DNA from: MGIIa-K1 sp964577145
GTDB lineage: Archaea; Thermoplasmatota; Poseidoniia; Poseidoniales; Poseidoniaceae
NCBI GenBank assembly: GCA_964577145.1
Contig: CAZNXM010000004.1
Coordinates: 19,820 to 83,819, forward strand
Direction: 5' to 3'
Length of the DNA: 64,000 nucleotides
How positions within the stretch are numbered: position 1 is the first letter of the stretch; the number at the start of each line of letters is the position of its first letter. The notes beneath the pieces were generated by a model. That model was not told where the DNA came from, did no database searches, and saw only the letters and a list, made by a program, of their open reading frames with translations. Position numbers and translations under genes: made by a program. Positions 8,249 through 16,966 of the stretch are shown here, one piece after another.

Positions 8249-9772
8249 ATGGCGAGAAAGGGAGGAGGAGGCCAGAAGCGCCAACGAGGCCAGCAACGAG
8301 CGCAATATGATGAGCTAGACAAATACCCTGTCATGCCCCCTCATGCCTTTGCGCGAATCGTTCGTGACAAGCGCTCTCTAAACATCGTATACCAAATTAT
8401 TGAACCCCCCCTCAATAAGAAAGAAATGGAGTGGCGAGATGAATTACTAGATATTTTCATCCGTTCACTAACCGCAAATATCGAGGAGATAGATGCCGAC
8501 CCCATCGCCTACCTTAGAACAGCAATGGACAAGGTCATCAAAGCCTATGGTATGAAGATAAATAAGAAATCCAAGTCCAAACTATTCTATTATCTTAGAA
8601 GAGACATGGTAGGCTATGGAAAGATGGACGTTCTGATGAACGATGCTAACGTTGAAGACGTATCGTGCGATGGAACGGGAGTACCGATTTTCGCTTATCA
8701 TAGGAAATTTGAGTCTGTTGAAACTACATGTTCTTGGGATACTGATGAAGAACTCGAAAGTTACGTGATTAAATTGGCGCAGCGGTGTGGTAAACACATT
8801 TCAGTTGCAGACCCTCTGCTCGATGCTACATTGATGGATGGTTCGCGAATTGTCATGAAGCTCGGCCGAGAGGTTTCTACTAGAGGTTCAGCATTTTGTA
8901 TTCGACGATTCAAGGACGATCCGTTCTCACCTTGTGATATTATTGCATTCCGAACCCTTTCTTCTTTGATGGGCGCATACCTGTGGATTTCATTCCAGAA
9001 TGAAGTTCCAATGCTATTCGTAGGCGGTACTGCATCAGGTAAGACTACCACGCTTAACGCAATGTGTATTTTCATACCTTGGCAGATGAAGATTGTTAGT
9101 ATCGAGTCAACTCGTGAAGTAAACATTCCACAACCAAACTGGGTCCCAGGACTAACCCGGCAAGGATTCGGTGGAGAATCATCTGAGGGTGAAATCGGTG
9201 AGTTCGAACTTCTAAAGGCAGCTCTTCGTGAGCGACCTGAGTACATTATCGTGGGAGAGATTCGTGGTGCAGAAGCATATGTTCTATTCCAAGCAATGGC
9301 AACAGGTCACTGTGCTTATTCGACAGTTCACGCCGACTCAGTACCTTCTCTAGTCCACCGCCTAGAGAACAAACCGATTGATATCCCACGTGTTCTTCTT
9401 CCTGCACTGGAAGCCTGTGTGATTCAAATTCAGACCAGAATTAATGGACGACGTGTTCGACGTTCAAAGCAAATTGTCGAAATTGTAGGTATAGATCCAA
9501 ACTCAATGGAAGTCATTACGAACGAAGTTTTCCGATGGAATGTTGCAAATGATGATTTCATATTCTCTGGAAAGTCATATGTTTTGGAGAAGATTATGGT
9601 TAAGATCAATTATAGTCAAGAGGACATGAGAAGGGAACTTAGAACCCGTAAGCGTATTCTCGAATGGATGGTGCTCAATGACATTCGCAAGGCCGATCAG
9701 GTCAGCCAAATTATCACAGAGTACTATGTTAGGCCACACGAGATTCTCGCAAGAGTTGATGGAATGCGCTGA
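8249..9772 (+). CDS. Type II/IV secretion-pilus ATPase (FlaI/GspE/TadA family)
   Basis: This hexameric ATPase powers assembly of an archaeal type IV pilus-like filament. A basic Gly-rich N-terminus (RKGGGGQKRQRGQQR) leads into an N-terminal domain. The GspE-type core follows: an arginine-bearing FCIRRFKDDP segment, Walker A FVGGTASGKTTT (about residues 258-266), an Asp-box-like SIESTREVNIP, Walker B YIIVGEIRGAEAYVLFQAMATGH and the His-box STVHADS. ATG 8249 is chosen over GTG 8243. It heads a co-directional block with two membrane platform genes and two pilin-like genes. No archaellum-specific flaC-H genes are present, so a pilus or Tad-like system is more likely than an archaellum. Confidence 0.9.
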   Translation: MARKGGGGQKRQRGQQRAQYDELDKYPVMPPHAFARIVRDKRSLNIVYQIIEPPLNKKEMEWRDELLDIFIRSLTANIEEIDADPIAYLRTAMDKVIKAYGMKINKKSKSKLFYYLRRDMVGYGKMDVLMNDANVEDVSCDGTGVPIFAYHRKFESVETTCSWDTDEELESYVIKLAQRCGKHISVADPLLDATLMDGSRIVMKLGREVSTRGSAFCIRRFKDDPFSPCDIIAFRTLSSLMGAYLWISFQNEVPMLFVGGTASGKTTTLNAMCIFIPWQMKIVSIESTREVNIPQPNWVPGLTRQGFGGESSEGEIGEFELLKAALRERPEYIIVGEIRGAEAYVLFQAMATGHCAYSTVHADSVPSLVHRLENKPIDIPRVLLPALEACVIQIQTRINGRRVRRSKQIVEIVGIDPNSMEVITNEVFRWNVANDDFIFSGKSYVLEKIMVKINYSQEDMRRELRTRKRILEWMVLNDIRKADQVSQIITEYYVRPHEILARVDGMR

Positions 9773-9811
9773 AAATGAGTTCTAGATTTGATGTTTGGGA
9801 AGGGATAATGG

Positions 9812-10831
9812 ATGGAGTTAACCGCTTGGCAGAAAATTTGTCACCGCTTATTAGGTGGCCTTTTCAAGAAGCGAGCTCGTGAAGACACAGAACTTGGTGA
9901 CAACCTAGTAAAGGGGAATATGCCAATAATGCCAGAGGTATTTTTGGCTCAAAATTTCATGGTCACTATTCTAGTACTGATTTTTTGTATCCTAATCAAT
10001 TTAGCATTCTTTTTCCCCGTTATCGGATTCATAGATTATTATGAGTCATTACCTGACGAATCCACGGCAGAAGCCTGTTTCGTTTGGGAATATTGGAATG
10101 AGGACTTAGTTGATACCACATTACCTGCAAATGGATGTCCATACTTTGCCTACCTTGAATTTCCTGATTGGGTAGAAACACTGATTCCGATAATTTTCGG
10201 TCCGGTTATTCCATATTTTGTTTTCAAATATTTGAAGAAAGGGGCTTCAAGGTCAGCACATGCAAGAGGGGTAGCTCTTGAGAAATACTTGCCTTATGCA
10301 GCATCATATACTGCAGCGATGGCTGCTGCAAATGCAACCCCGCACAAGATTTTCAGGTCACTAGCAATGAATGGAGATATCTATGGCGAGATTGCTTATG
10401 ATTCAGCTATGATTTATCGCGACGTGAGCCTACTAGGATTTGATTTGCTTACTGCGATGAAAATGTCGGTTGACCGTGCAGCATCCCCTTGGATGACAGA
10501 ATTCTTCCAGGGTATGGTTGGAACGCTAACAGCCGGAGGCTCGCTAAAGTTGTATTTCCTAAATCGTGCTGAGCACTATATGCGTGAGAACCGAACCAGA
10601 TTGCATGAATTCTTAGAATCTTTAGCAATGTTGGCTGAATCTTATGTTGTGGTTGCAGTTGCAATGCCTCTTTTCCTAATTGTCATGCTCGTGATTATGT
10701 TCTGGGTTAGCGGTGCTGGAGCACAAATGAGTGAGGGTACATTGTATCTGGTTGTGATGTTGGTATTACCATTAATCCACGTGATGTTTGCATTCTTAGT
10801 ATGGTCGTCCAGTGAAGAACAAAAAATGTGA
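9812..10831 (+). CDS. Pilus assembly membrane platform protein 1 (FlaJ/TadB-C/T2SSF family)
   Basis: This 339-residue inner-membrane protein belongs beside the FlaI-like ATPase. It has a cytoplasmic N-terminus, a first helix near residues 45-68, a roughly 55-residue external loop with two cysteines, a second helix, and a T2SSF-type helical cytoplasmic domain (about 150-270). The latter contains YLPYAASYTAAMAAANATPHKIFRSLA and AASPWMTEFFQGMVGTLTAGGS. Two further helices end it. It is probably the platform the ATPase turns. The next gene encodes a second protein of the same family, giving a two-platform arrangement like TadB plus TadC or archaeal pilus loci. Confidence 0.82.
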   Translation: MELTAWQKICHRLLGGLFKKRAREDTELGDNLVKGNMPIMPEVFLAQNFMVTILVLIFCILINLAFFFPVIGFIDYYESLPDESTAEACFVWEYWNEDLVDTTLPANGCPYFAYLEFPDWVETLIPIIFGPVIPYFVFKYLKKGASRSAHARGVALEKYLPYAASYTAAMAAANATPHKIFRSLAMNGDIYGEIAYDSAMIYRDVSLLGFDLLTAMKMSVDRAASPWMTEFFQGMVGTLTAGGSLKLYFLNRAEHYMRENRTRLHEFLESLAMLAESYVVVAVAMPLFLIVMLVIMFWVSGAGAQMSEGTLYLVVMLVLPLIHVMFAFLVWSSSEEQKM

Positions 10832-10843
10832 GGAGGTGAGGAT

Positions 10844-12361
10844 ATGGCGCGCAAGAAGAAGAACAAAATCATCGTCGATCTCGATCTTCCAAAGGATGAT
10901 TCAACAATGACAAAACTCTATGCGATTTTGATGGTTACAGGCTTCATCGGCTTGGGTTGTTTTGGATTTTGGCTAACTAATTCTCACTTTACAACTTCAC
11001 CAAATGGTCAACCATTATTCGTTAATCTAGCCTGTGGTTTTGATTCAACTGTAGAACTAACTCCGACATTAAATGAAACCTGCCCCATGTTGGAGGATAC
11101 TCCAACTCCAATTATCTATGAAACTGAAGAGCCATGGCTTGAGTTTAAAGAGCAGGGTCAGTATTTCGATGTACCTGGACGTAATATTTCTGAATTAAAT
11201 GGCGCCCCTCCTCCAGTCCAACCATTTACGGGCACATGCAATATCGATTCATCTCTACCGGCTGATTATTCATTTAGAATCTACCACACCGATGGCCAAA
11301 TAGTCGCAAGGCATGATGGTAATAGCCACGATGAGAATGACAAGTGTTACCTCCATGTAGAGAATATGGAAGTGGCGAATATGTATTCAGTTGTAATTGT
11401 TTCAAATGAAGAAATTAATTCTGCAACATATCGCTTTGAGATGGATTACTTTGATGGCACTCCGGAATATATCAATAACAAATCACTTTGGATTGGTCCA
11501 GAAGTAAATCTGGGTGGAATGAGTTTGAGGCCTACTATTTTCCTCAACTTCTTTGGTTTTGGATTCTTCATGTGTTTCTGGCCGGCTTCTTTCTATTGGG
11601 ACCGTGTAAAAACAAGAATTAATGATATGGAAGAGAAATTCCCTGATTTCTTACGAGATCTTGCAGAGTATTGGAAGGGGGGTTTGTCAATGACTGTAGC
11701 GGTTCAAACGTTGGCGAAATCTGAATACGGTGCCTTGAACCATGAAGTAAAGAAAATGAGTGACCAATTAAGTTGGGGTGTTGCATTTTCCGATGTCATT
11801 CACATGTTTGCAGAACGTGTCGGTACTCCTCTTGTCAGGCGTGCAATCTCTTTGATTTCTGAGGCTAACCGTGCTGGAGGAAAGATTTCTGATATTCTTG
11901 TTACTGCAGCAAATGATAGCCGTGAAATTAAGTTCCTTGAGGGCGAACGAGTACGCTCTATTTCATCATACATTTCAGTTATCTGGACTTCATATGGTGT
12001 ATTCTTAGGAGTTATTGTCGTTCTTGCTAAGGTTTTCATTCCTGCGATTGCGGGTTCAAATTCTGAACCTAGTGATGAAGGAGATGGTGGCGGTCAAGCT
12101 ATTGGAAACATGGTTATCAGAAATATCGAGCCTCTGTTTTTCCTGACGATTTTCTATTATGGTGTTACGATGCAAGCATTGGGTAATGGAAATATGGCTG
12201 GACTGATGGCTACTGGAAGATTTAGCAGTGGAATGAAGCATGCTGGGCTGATGATTCTTCTTTCCTTACTATGTTTCAATTTCATCGTTTACACCCCCGA
12301 CCTCATAGGAATTACAACTTTGCCAGGCTTCAATGTCTCAGCTGGTGTTTTCAGACCATGA
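10844..12361 (+). CDS. Pilus assembly membrane platform protein 2 with large external insert (FlaJ/T2SSF family)
   Basis: A strong AGGAGGTGAG ribosome-binding site precedes the start. After one helix (about residues 25-45) comes an unusually large external domain of about 175 residues with several cysteines, then a second helix (about 228-245). A classic T2SSF domain follows: EEKFPDFLRDLAEYWKGGLSMTVAVQTLAKSEYG and LISEANRAGGKISDILVTAANDSREI. Three or more helices end it. The cytoplasmic domain is much like FlaJ and TadB. The external insert is peculiar and may contact the pilin or cell wall. The 3' end overlaps the next gene by 29 bases. Confidence 0.82.
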   Translation: MARKKKNKIIVDLDLPKDDSTMTKLYAILMVTGFIGLGCFGFWLTNSHFTTSPNGQPLFVNLACGFDSTVELTPTLNETCPMLEDTPTPIIYETEEPWLEFKEQGQYFDVPGRNISELNGAPPPVQPFTGTCNIDSSLPADYSFRIYHTDGQIVARHDGNSHDENDKCYLHVENMEVANMYSVVIVSNEEINSATYRFEMDYFDGTPEYINNKSLWIGPEVNLGGMSLRPTIFLNFFGFGFFMCFWPASFYWDRVKTRINDMEEKFPDFLRDLAEYWKGGLSMTVAVQTLAKSEYGALNHEVKKMSDQLSWGVAFSDVIHMFAERVGTPLVRRAISLISEANRAGGKISDILVTAANDSREIKFLEGERVRSISSYISVIWTSYGVFLGVIVVLAKVFIPAIAGSNSEPSDEGDGGGQAIGNMVIRNIEPLFFLTIFYYGVTMQALGNGNMAGLMATGRFSSGMKHAGLMILLSLLCFNFIVYTPDLIGITTLPGFNVSAGVFRP

Positions 12362-12815
12362 GGTGGCAGAGTTGTACGATGACGACTCAGGACAGATTCA
12401 CATCCTTGAGATGTTGACATTATTCTGGCTCTTTTTCATGTCAGCAACTTTTCTAATTCAAATCCAGGTGCCAGATTCTCCATCACAGTCTATTGATGCA
12501 AGTATGGAGTTCGCAGGACAAGATGCCATCCGATATGGCCTTGGTATTGACTCTCAGGGAGGCGAATATGACTCTAGACTTGCTGAATTACTTTCCAGTG
12601 GTAACGAGGACGCAGCATGCGAACTAATCCAAGGAGCGATAACAAGTGGTTACGAAGGAAATTGTTGGCTAGCCCGTGATTCAGGAACTAGTCACCCTGC
12701 AGGAGAAGTAGGGACTCCTGCTGGCCGTACAATCACTACACATTCACTAGTTGCAGTCGATGACCATCTGTGGACGGTCTCACTTGATGTGTGGACTCGA
12801 GGAGGTGGCGAGTGA
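12333..12815 (+). CDS. Pilin-like protein with class III-like signal
   Basis: This small secreted-type protein has an N-terminal acidic patch (YDDD), then SGQIHILEMLTLFWLFFMSATFLI. The G-Q pair followed by a Glu-bearing hydrophobic helix resembles the archaeal class III signal (cleavage between G and Q), though the usual Lys/Arg before it is replaced by Asp residues. The remaining roughly 110 residues are soluble and contain two cysteines. It overlaps the platform gene by 29 bases. GTG 12363 is a possible later start that would still include the signal. Position and signal suggest a pilin or TadE-like pseudopilin. The role is inference. Confidence 0.65.
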   Translation: MSQLVFSDHEVAELYDDDSGQIHILEMLTLFWLFFMSATFLIQIQVPDSPSQSIDASMEFAGQDAIRYGLGIDSQGGEYDSRLAELLSSGNEDAACELIQGAITSGYEGNCWLARDSGTSHPAGEVGTPAGRTITTHSLVAVDDHLWTVSLDVWTRGGGE

Positions 12816-13246
12816 TGCTATCTGAAAGGGATGAAGAGGGTCAAATGCTCTTGGCAACAGGCATAGTACTGATGATGTCACTTCTTTCGATGGCCATTTT
12901 TGGAGTAAAGATGGCAGGAATTGCAATGCCACACGACCCTGCGGGTGATACTACAATCACCGCTTCAGGAGAAGTGGTGGAATCATTGCCTGCATTGACT
13001 TACGATAGAGCCCAAATCTGGTATGATGGTGGCTTATCTGAGTTAGAGAGTGTAGAGAAAGCGATGGCCTCGTTACACGACGACATCTTACACCATGGTG
13101 AGATTAGAGGAGTAGAACTCAAATTACTCGACATTACAGTAAGTGAGTTGGACGGTATTATCACTGTAAATTGTGAATTGGGGGCTGCTGATAGAAATGC
13201 AATGCTTGCAAATCCAATCGAGTTTACTATTGATCTCGATGTTTAA
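12815..13246 (+). CDS. Second pilin-like protein with class III-like signal
   Basis: The ATG shares bases with the upstream stop (TGATG), and GGAGG lies nine bases before it. The N-terminus is MLSERDEEGQMLLATGIVLMM: again G-Q followed by a hydrophobic helix, and again acidic residues where class III signals usually have Lys or Arg. The mature part is about 120 residues, beta-rich and without cysteines. It closes the pilus block and abuts the convergent 2-phosphoglycerate kinase gene. Function as pilin or minor pilin is inferred from position. Confidence 0.62.
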   Translation: MLSERDEEGQMLLATGIVLMMSLLSMAIFGVKMAGIAMPHDPAGDTTITASGEVVESLPALTYDRAQIWYDGGLSELESVEKAMASLHDDILHHGEIRGVELKLLDITVSELDGIITVNCELGAADRNAMLANPIEFTIDLDV

Positions 13247-13909
13247 TCAATGTGCTTTACGCCATTCATTCCAAGCGAGGTCCATCCAGTGATGAATTCT
13301 CTCAAGAGAATCGTCGACCCTTGTTGGGTCCAAAGTATTCCAATCTGCAATCTTTGCTTTTTCGAGCAATGATTCCTGAATTGCTCGTATCCTTGGCAAT
13401 GCAGAGATGTATCTCTCAGCATTACGGAATGAATGACTTTCTCTTTGCTTGAGGAAAGAGGTATGCTGCTTTTCATCATCTACATGCATTACCACTCCAA
13501 TAGCAATACCTCCCGCTTCAGTCCAAGACCTCAGTAATCTCGCACTTGGCTCAAGATGAACTCCTTCGAGAACAAGGTCAATTCCTTCCCTTCGAGCTCG
13601 TTCAATAGTGGCTAGAACACCTGCTTCAACAGCGGTACAGGTATCTTGCCAGTCAAGAACAGCATCACCTGCTTCACCTCTACTGAACGAAGACCGGTGA
13701 AGTGGACCATGGCCATCTTCGTCCATTACTCGCATTACCTCTCTGACCGCATCGGTTGAGAGCAAGCGTGAGAATGAACGTGAATGTGCGAGTTTGACTG
13801 CAGTGGTTGATTTCCCCACTCCAGTAGCCCCAGAGATTAGCACCAGTATTGGCGGTTTACCGGTTACAGTAGTAGTGGTCGCCTCAGCGATGCCAATGCG
13901 CTGCGCCAT
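13247..13909 (-). CDS. 2-phosphoglycerate kinase-like P-loop kinase
   Basis: This 220-residue kinase has the P-loop SGATGVGKST (about residues 26-35), followed by RLLSTDAVREVMRVMDEDG and GIDLVLEGVHLEP. These match archaeal 2-phosphoglycerate kinases and related small kinases. In thermophilic methanogens that enzyme makes 2,3-bisphosphoglycerate for the solute cyclic 2,3-bisphosphoglycerate. The cyclising enzyme is not visible here, so the substrate is uncertain. Sequence after HVDDEKQHTSFLKQRESHSFRNAERYI is typical of the family's lid. It is divergent from the aldehyde dehydrogenase gene. Confidence 0.75.
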   Translation of the reverse strand: MAQRIGIAEATTTTVTGKPPILVLISGATGVGKSTTAVKLAHSRSFSRLLSTDAVREVMRVMDEDGHGPLHRSSFSRGEAGDAVLDWQDTCTAVEAGVLATIERARREGIDLVLEGVHLEPSARLLRSWTEAGGIAIGVVMHVDDEKQHTSFLKQRESHSFRNAERYISALPRIRAIQESLLEKAKIADWNTLDPTRVDDSLERIHHWMDLAWNEWRKAH

Positions 13910-13911
13910 GA

Positions 13912-13930
13912 GAGGGTGCTATGCACCCTC
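13912..13930. other. GC-rich hairpin between divergent genes
   Basis: GAGGGTGC, TAT loop, GCACCCTC: a perfect 8-bp stem, three bases upstream of the 2-phosphoglycerate kinase start and 60 bases before the aldehyde dehydrogenase start. It could be a leader structure or an operator. Confidence 0.5.
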
Positions 13931-13989
13931 GCTAATCAACACCTCCCTCGATGCGAGAGGCTTTGAGCAGGTTCCTCTTCGCCTCAAGC

Positions 13990-15426
13990 ATGGCGAGCGA
14001 GCAGATGCTAATCGCAGGAGAATGGTGCGATGCTGAGGATGGAGGAACAGGAGATGTACTCAACCCAGCTACAGGAGAGATAATTGCAACGGTTCCTAAG
14101 GCTACAATTGCAGATGTTGATCGCTGCGTTGCCGCGTCGAGAGAAGCCCTCAAGAGCAAAGATTGGGCATTGATAGACCCAGCACAACGCGGACGTATTT
14201 TGAATAAAATGGCCGCAGCAACCTATGCAAACGCCAAGTCGCTTGCAGCCCTTGAGTCATCCAATAATGGTAAGACATTCAGAGAAGCTCTCAGTGAAAT
14301 TCGTTACGGTGCATGGACCCTAGAGTACTTTGCTGGCCTATCCGATAAAATCGAAGGTAGTACAATTCCAGTTCCAGGTAACCGCTTGAATTACACATTG
14401 CGCCAACCACTTGGCGTAACGGCACACATCGTACCATGGAATTTCCCACTACAATTGGCAATTCGTTCAATTGCACCCGCTCTTGCGGCAGGTTGTACAG
14501 TTATTTCCAAGCCGGCCTCGTGGACGCCGCTCTCATTGCTCGCTTGGGCGAAGGCAATGGAAGAGGCTGAAGTTGGGTTGCCTACTGGTGTACTTCAGGT
14601 AATCACTGGGTCAGGAGGACTGATTGGAGATGCTTTAGCAGGTCATTCAGGTGTTGATGGAATCATTCTTACCGGTGGGGTGCCAACCGGACAAGCGGTA
14701 ATGGCAAAGGCAAGTGAGAATCTCACTCCAGTAACTCTGGAACTTGGAGGTAAAGGCGCAAATATTGTATTCCCTGATGCTAATCTACGCCATTGTGCCA
14801 AAGCGATTTGCTTTGGAATATTCATGAATGCAGGACAGATGTGTTGGGCTGGTTCCCGGCTGATTGTCCATGAGGACGTACATGATGAATTGGTTGAAGC
14901 GATTGTTGCTGAAATCAGCAAGTGGCCAGTAGGTCCCGGTATGGAAGAGGGAGTTCGTATGGGAAGTATGGTCCATACATCTCATCGTGATGATGTGCTC
15001 GACATGTTGGCTAAAGGCCTAACCGAAGGCGGTGAGGTTGTGTGTGGAGGAAATGCCCTCGACCGTGAGGGCGCGTTTATGGAAGCAACAGTGGTCACAG
15101 GAGTTTCAAGTGATAATCTACTATTCCAAGAGGAATTATTCGGGCCGGTTCTAGCAGTTACTACATTTACAGATGATTCGGAGGCTCTTGCTTTGGCAAA
15201 TGATACTCCATTTGGATTACTAAATGGAATCTGGACCAACAACTTGTCCAGAGCTCATCGCTTTGCCCATGATGTCGAAAGTGGAATGGTATCGATAAAT
15301 GAATATCCAATCACCTTCCCACAGACAGCCTTCACCGGGTGGAAGCAATCAGGTATTGGGGTAGAGCAAAGTCAAGATGCACTTCGTTTCTATACCAAGG
15401 TAAAGAATGTCAACGTTAAGTTGTGA
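13990..15426 (+). CDS. Aldehyde dehydrogenase (NAD(P)-dependent, ALDH superfamily)
   Basis: This 478-residue enzyme oxidises an aldehyde to the acid. The general base is Glu251 in TLELGGKGANIV and the nucleophile is Cys285 in NAGQMCWAGSR. VPWNFPLQL, the NAD-site KPASWTPLS and the late motif EELFGPVLAV are also present. The substitution FTGWKQSGIG near the end replaces the more common FGGxKxSG. It looks most like betaine-aldehyde or semialdehyde dehydrogenases. The crotonase gene that follows starts within six bases of its stop, so the pair is probably co-transcribed, with the aldehyde perhaps arising in acyl-CoA or aromatic breakdown. ATG 13990 fits the family N-terminus. Confidence 0.9.
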   Translation: MASEQMLIAGEWCDAEDGGTGDVLNPATGEIIATVPKATIADVDRCVAASREALKSKDWALIDPAQRGRILNKMAAATYANAKSLAALESSNNGKTFREALSEIRYGAWTLEYFAGLSDKIEGSTIPVPGNRLNYTLRQPLGVTAHIVPWNFPLQLAIRSIAPALAAGCTVISKPASWTPLSLLAWAKAMEEAEVGLPTGVLQVITGSGGLIGDALAGHSGVDGIILTGGVPTGQAVMAKASENLTPVTLELGGKGANIVFPDANLRHCAKAICFGIFMNAGQMCWAGSRLIVHEDVHDELVEAIVAEISKWPVGPGMEEGVRMGSMVHTSHRDDVLDMLAKGLTEGGEVVCGGNALDREGAFMEATVVTGVSSDNLLFQEELFGPVLAVTTFTDDSEALALANDTPFGLLNGIWTNNLSRAHRFAHDVESGMVSINEYPITFPQTAFTGWKQSGIGVEQSQDALRFYTKVKNVNVKL

Positions 15427-15431
15427 TTCTC

Positions 15432-16196
15432 ATGAACATCGAAGATGTGGATGGAGTCAAGGTTCTCCACCTAACTGGTGGTAGTGCAGCCAAGTCGTTC
15501 AGCAGGGAATTTTTACCCAAGATTGCAGATGCAGTGAACTCACTCATGGGTGAGAAAGCAGTAGTCATCACTGGTGAGGGTAAGTTCTTCTCAGCAGGCG
15601 CAGATATCAATGCCTTTCAGAAATCAATAGATGAAGGCGATAGCGTTGATCTCATCAGAGAACTTACTGGAATCCTTCACCCCTTACTATTGAAAATGAG
15701 AACATCGCCAACAATCTTTGTCGCTGCTCTCAATGGAGCATCTGCTGGAGGCGGACTTGGGCTTGCACTTGCTTGTGATGCAAGAATCGCTTCGCCCGAT
15801 GGAAAGATGGCAGCATCTTATGCTGGCATGGGACTTTCTCCTGATGGCGGAACAACTTGGCTTCTACCACGTCTAGTTGGAGAGCAAGCAGCGCGTAGTT
15901 TCTTCCTCGGGAATAAGGTCTGGGATGCGCAGGAAGCATGTCGTTTAGGCGCAATCGACCAAGTTGTCGCTGCTGACAATTTATTGGCGCGTGCAATCCA
16001 TGTCGCAAGGACTTGGTCCCAGTGGGGAAATCATACCAAAGAAGCGACCAAGCATCTTTTGCTAACTCAGAATATCAATGACTTCGAAACCCATCTTACA
16101 CATGAGAGGACCCTCATAGAAGCCGCAGGTACTACTGGAGAATTTGCCGAAGGTGTCAGGGCATTCTTAGAGAAAAGAAAGCCAGATTTTTCCTAA
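15432..16196 (+). CDS. Enoyl-CoA hydratase/isomerase family protein (PaaG-like)
   Basis: This 254-residue crotonase-fold protein has the oxyanion-hole segments FFSAGADINAF and ALNGASAGGGLGLALACDARIAS. The first hydratase glutamate is replaced (GGGLGLA instead of GGGCELA). The second region is MGLSPDGGTTWLLPRLVG, as in PaaG-type isomerases, rather than the PE...GGTQRL of hydratases. An isomerase role is therefore more likely than hydration. It follows the aldehyde dehydrogenase closely; GTG 15423 would give a four-base overlap but ATG 15432 is the better codon. Substrate unknown. Confidence 0.85.
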   Translation: MNIEDVDGVKVLHLTGGSAAKSFSREFLPKIADAVNSLMGEKAVVITGEGKFFSAGADINAFQKSIDEGDSVDLIRELTGILHPLLLKMRTSPTIFVAALNGASAGGGLGLALACDARIASPDGKMAASYAGMGLSPDGGTTWLLPRLVGEQAARSFFLGNKVWDAQEACRLGAIDQVVAADNLLARAIHVARTWSQWGNHTKEATKHLLLTQNINDFETHLTHERTLIEAAGTTGEFAEGVRAFLEKRKPDFS

Positions 16197-16227
16197 TGTT
16201 AATAGCCCGTCGGGTTTCAGATTACGA

Positions 16228-16248
16228 AGGTAATGCCGGGCATTACCT
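16228..16248. other. Hairpin just upstream of a start codon
   Basis: AGGTAATGC, CGG loop, GCATTACCT: a perfect 9-bp stem ending 13 bases before the ATG at 16262 and 32 bases after the previous stop. The likely ribosome-binding segment (GAGGTGA) lies between it and the start. Confidence 0.5.
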
Positions 16249-16261
16249 GAGGTGAACCGGA

Positions 16262-16780
16262 ATGGATGAAGACAGCTATAACAAGATAATGAAGGCACAA
16301 TACGAGGACTTATCGAATAACTGCAATGCAATAATTTCCTTTGAAGATTATGCATGCAAAGTAGACTGTCAATATCGATGTGATTTCGGACTCCCTCCTC
16401 AAATCGATGAGAAGGCGGCGTTTCGCTTGAAGAGTGCTGCTGTCAAAGTAGGAAGGGAGTTTATCGATAATGATGAGGAAGTACAATGGGAAGCAGAGAA
16501 AGAGAATCGTCTGCAATATATGAAGGATAGACTACAAGCGGCAATTGAAGATTATCTGGATTACAAAACAATACGTCTTGAAGCACCATTTCCGTTAAAT
16601 CGTCGATTCAAAAGAAAGGATATCACAATGCTAGAGGGAGCCCATCTTGAGCCGGAGGAAGTAGATGAGTTTGGAGGCTTTGGCGAGGCTTTTGAAACTC
16701 TTTTCAAGGAAGGTTACTACAGAGTGGTAGAAGAAGGTGGTCATTCCAAACACGATGTGTTTCAAGCTCTAGCGGTTTGA
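16262..16780 (+). CDS. Hypothetical protein, acidic and helical
   Basis: I do not recognise this 172-residue protein. It is rich in Glu, Asp and Lys. It contains an early cysteine group (NNC, ACKVDC, YRC within residues 20-42) that might bind metal, and long probable helices, for example EEVQWEAEKENRLQYMKDRLQAAIEDYLDY. There is no signal peptide or membrane helix. A 9-bp hairpin lies just before the start. The gene is convergent with a small membrane protein gene whose stop lies 17 bases downstream. Confidence 0.6.
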   Translation: MDEDSYNKIMKAQYEDLSNNCNAIISFEDYACKVDCQYRCDFGLPPQIDEKAAFRLKSAAVKVGREFIDNDEEVQWEAEKENRLQYMKDRLQAAIEDYLDYKTIRLEAPFPLNRRFKRKDITMLEGAHLEPEEVDEFGGFGEAFETLFKEGYYRVVEEGGHSKHDVFQALAV

Positions 16781-16796
16781 GAACTTGACAAAAATT

Positions 16797-16937
16797 TCAC
16801 ATGTAGAATAAGTAGATCCCCAATCCAATTATTGGGCCATAGAAAAGAATTGAAATCAGGATACGCCCTTTTCGACTCTTTTCAATATTCTCGATGAGTT
16901 CACCGATTGGTTCGGCGAGTTCAAGGGGGTCTACCAT
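16797..16937 (-). CDS. Small single-helix membrane protein (46 residues)
   Basis: The frame runs from ATG at 16937-16935 to TGA at 16799-16797. The N-terminal half is charged and amphipathic (MVDPLELAEPIGELIENIEK). A basic turn SRKGR and one hydrophobic helix (ILISILFYGPIIGLGIYLFY) follow, ending four residues later. Length, positive-inside charge and helix composition all look like a real small membrane protein. It lies 30 bases after the start codon of the 3-hydroxyacyl-CoA dehydrogenase's downstream end, in the same direction, and may be the last gene of that operon. Function unknown. Confidence 0.6.
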   Translation of the reverse strand: MVDPLELAEPIGELIENIEKSRKGRILISILFYGPIIGLGIYLFYM

Positions 16938-16966
16938 GGGTGATGTTTGGAAACCGACCCTGTAAA

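Noticed and set aside
9775..9882. 35-residue frame (MSSRFDVWEG...) before the first platform protein
   Set aside because: It overlaps the platform gene in another frame; the in-frame start at 9812 gives a normal amphipathic N-terminus, so the short frame is probably chance.
8249..13246. Archaellum (fla/arl) operon
   Set aside because: Only ATPase and platform genes are shared; flaC-H are missing, there are two platform proteins, and the pilin-like genes are unlike archaellins.
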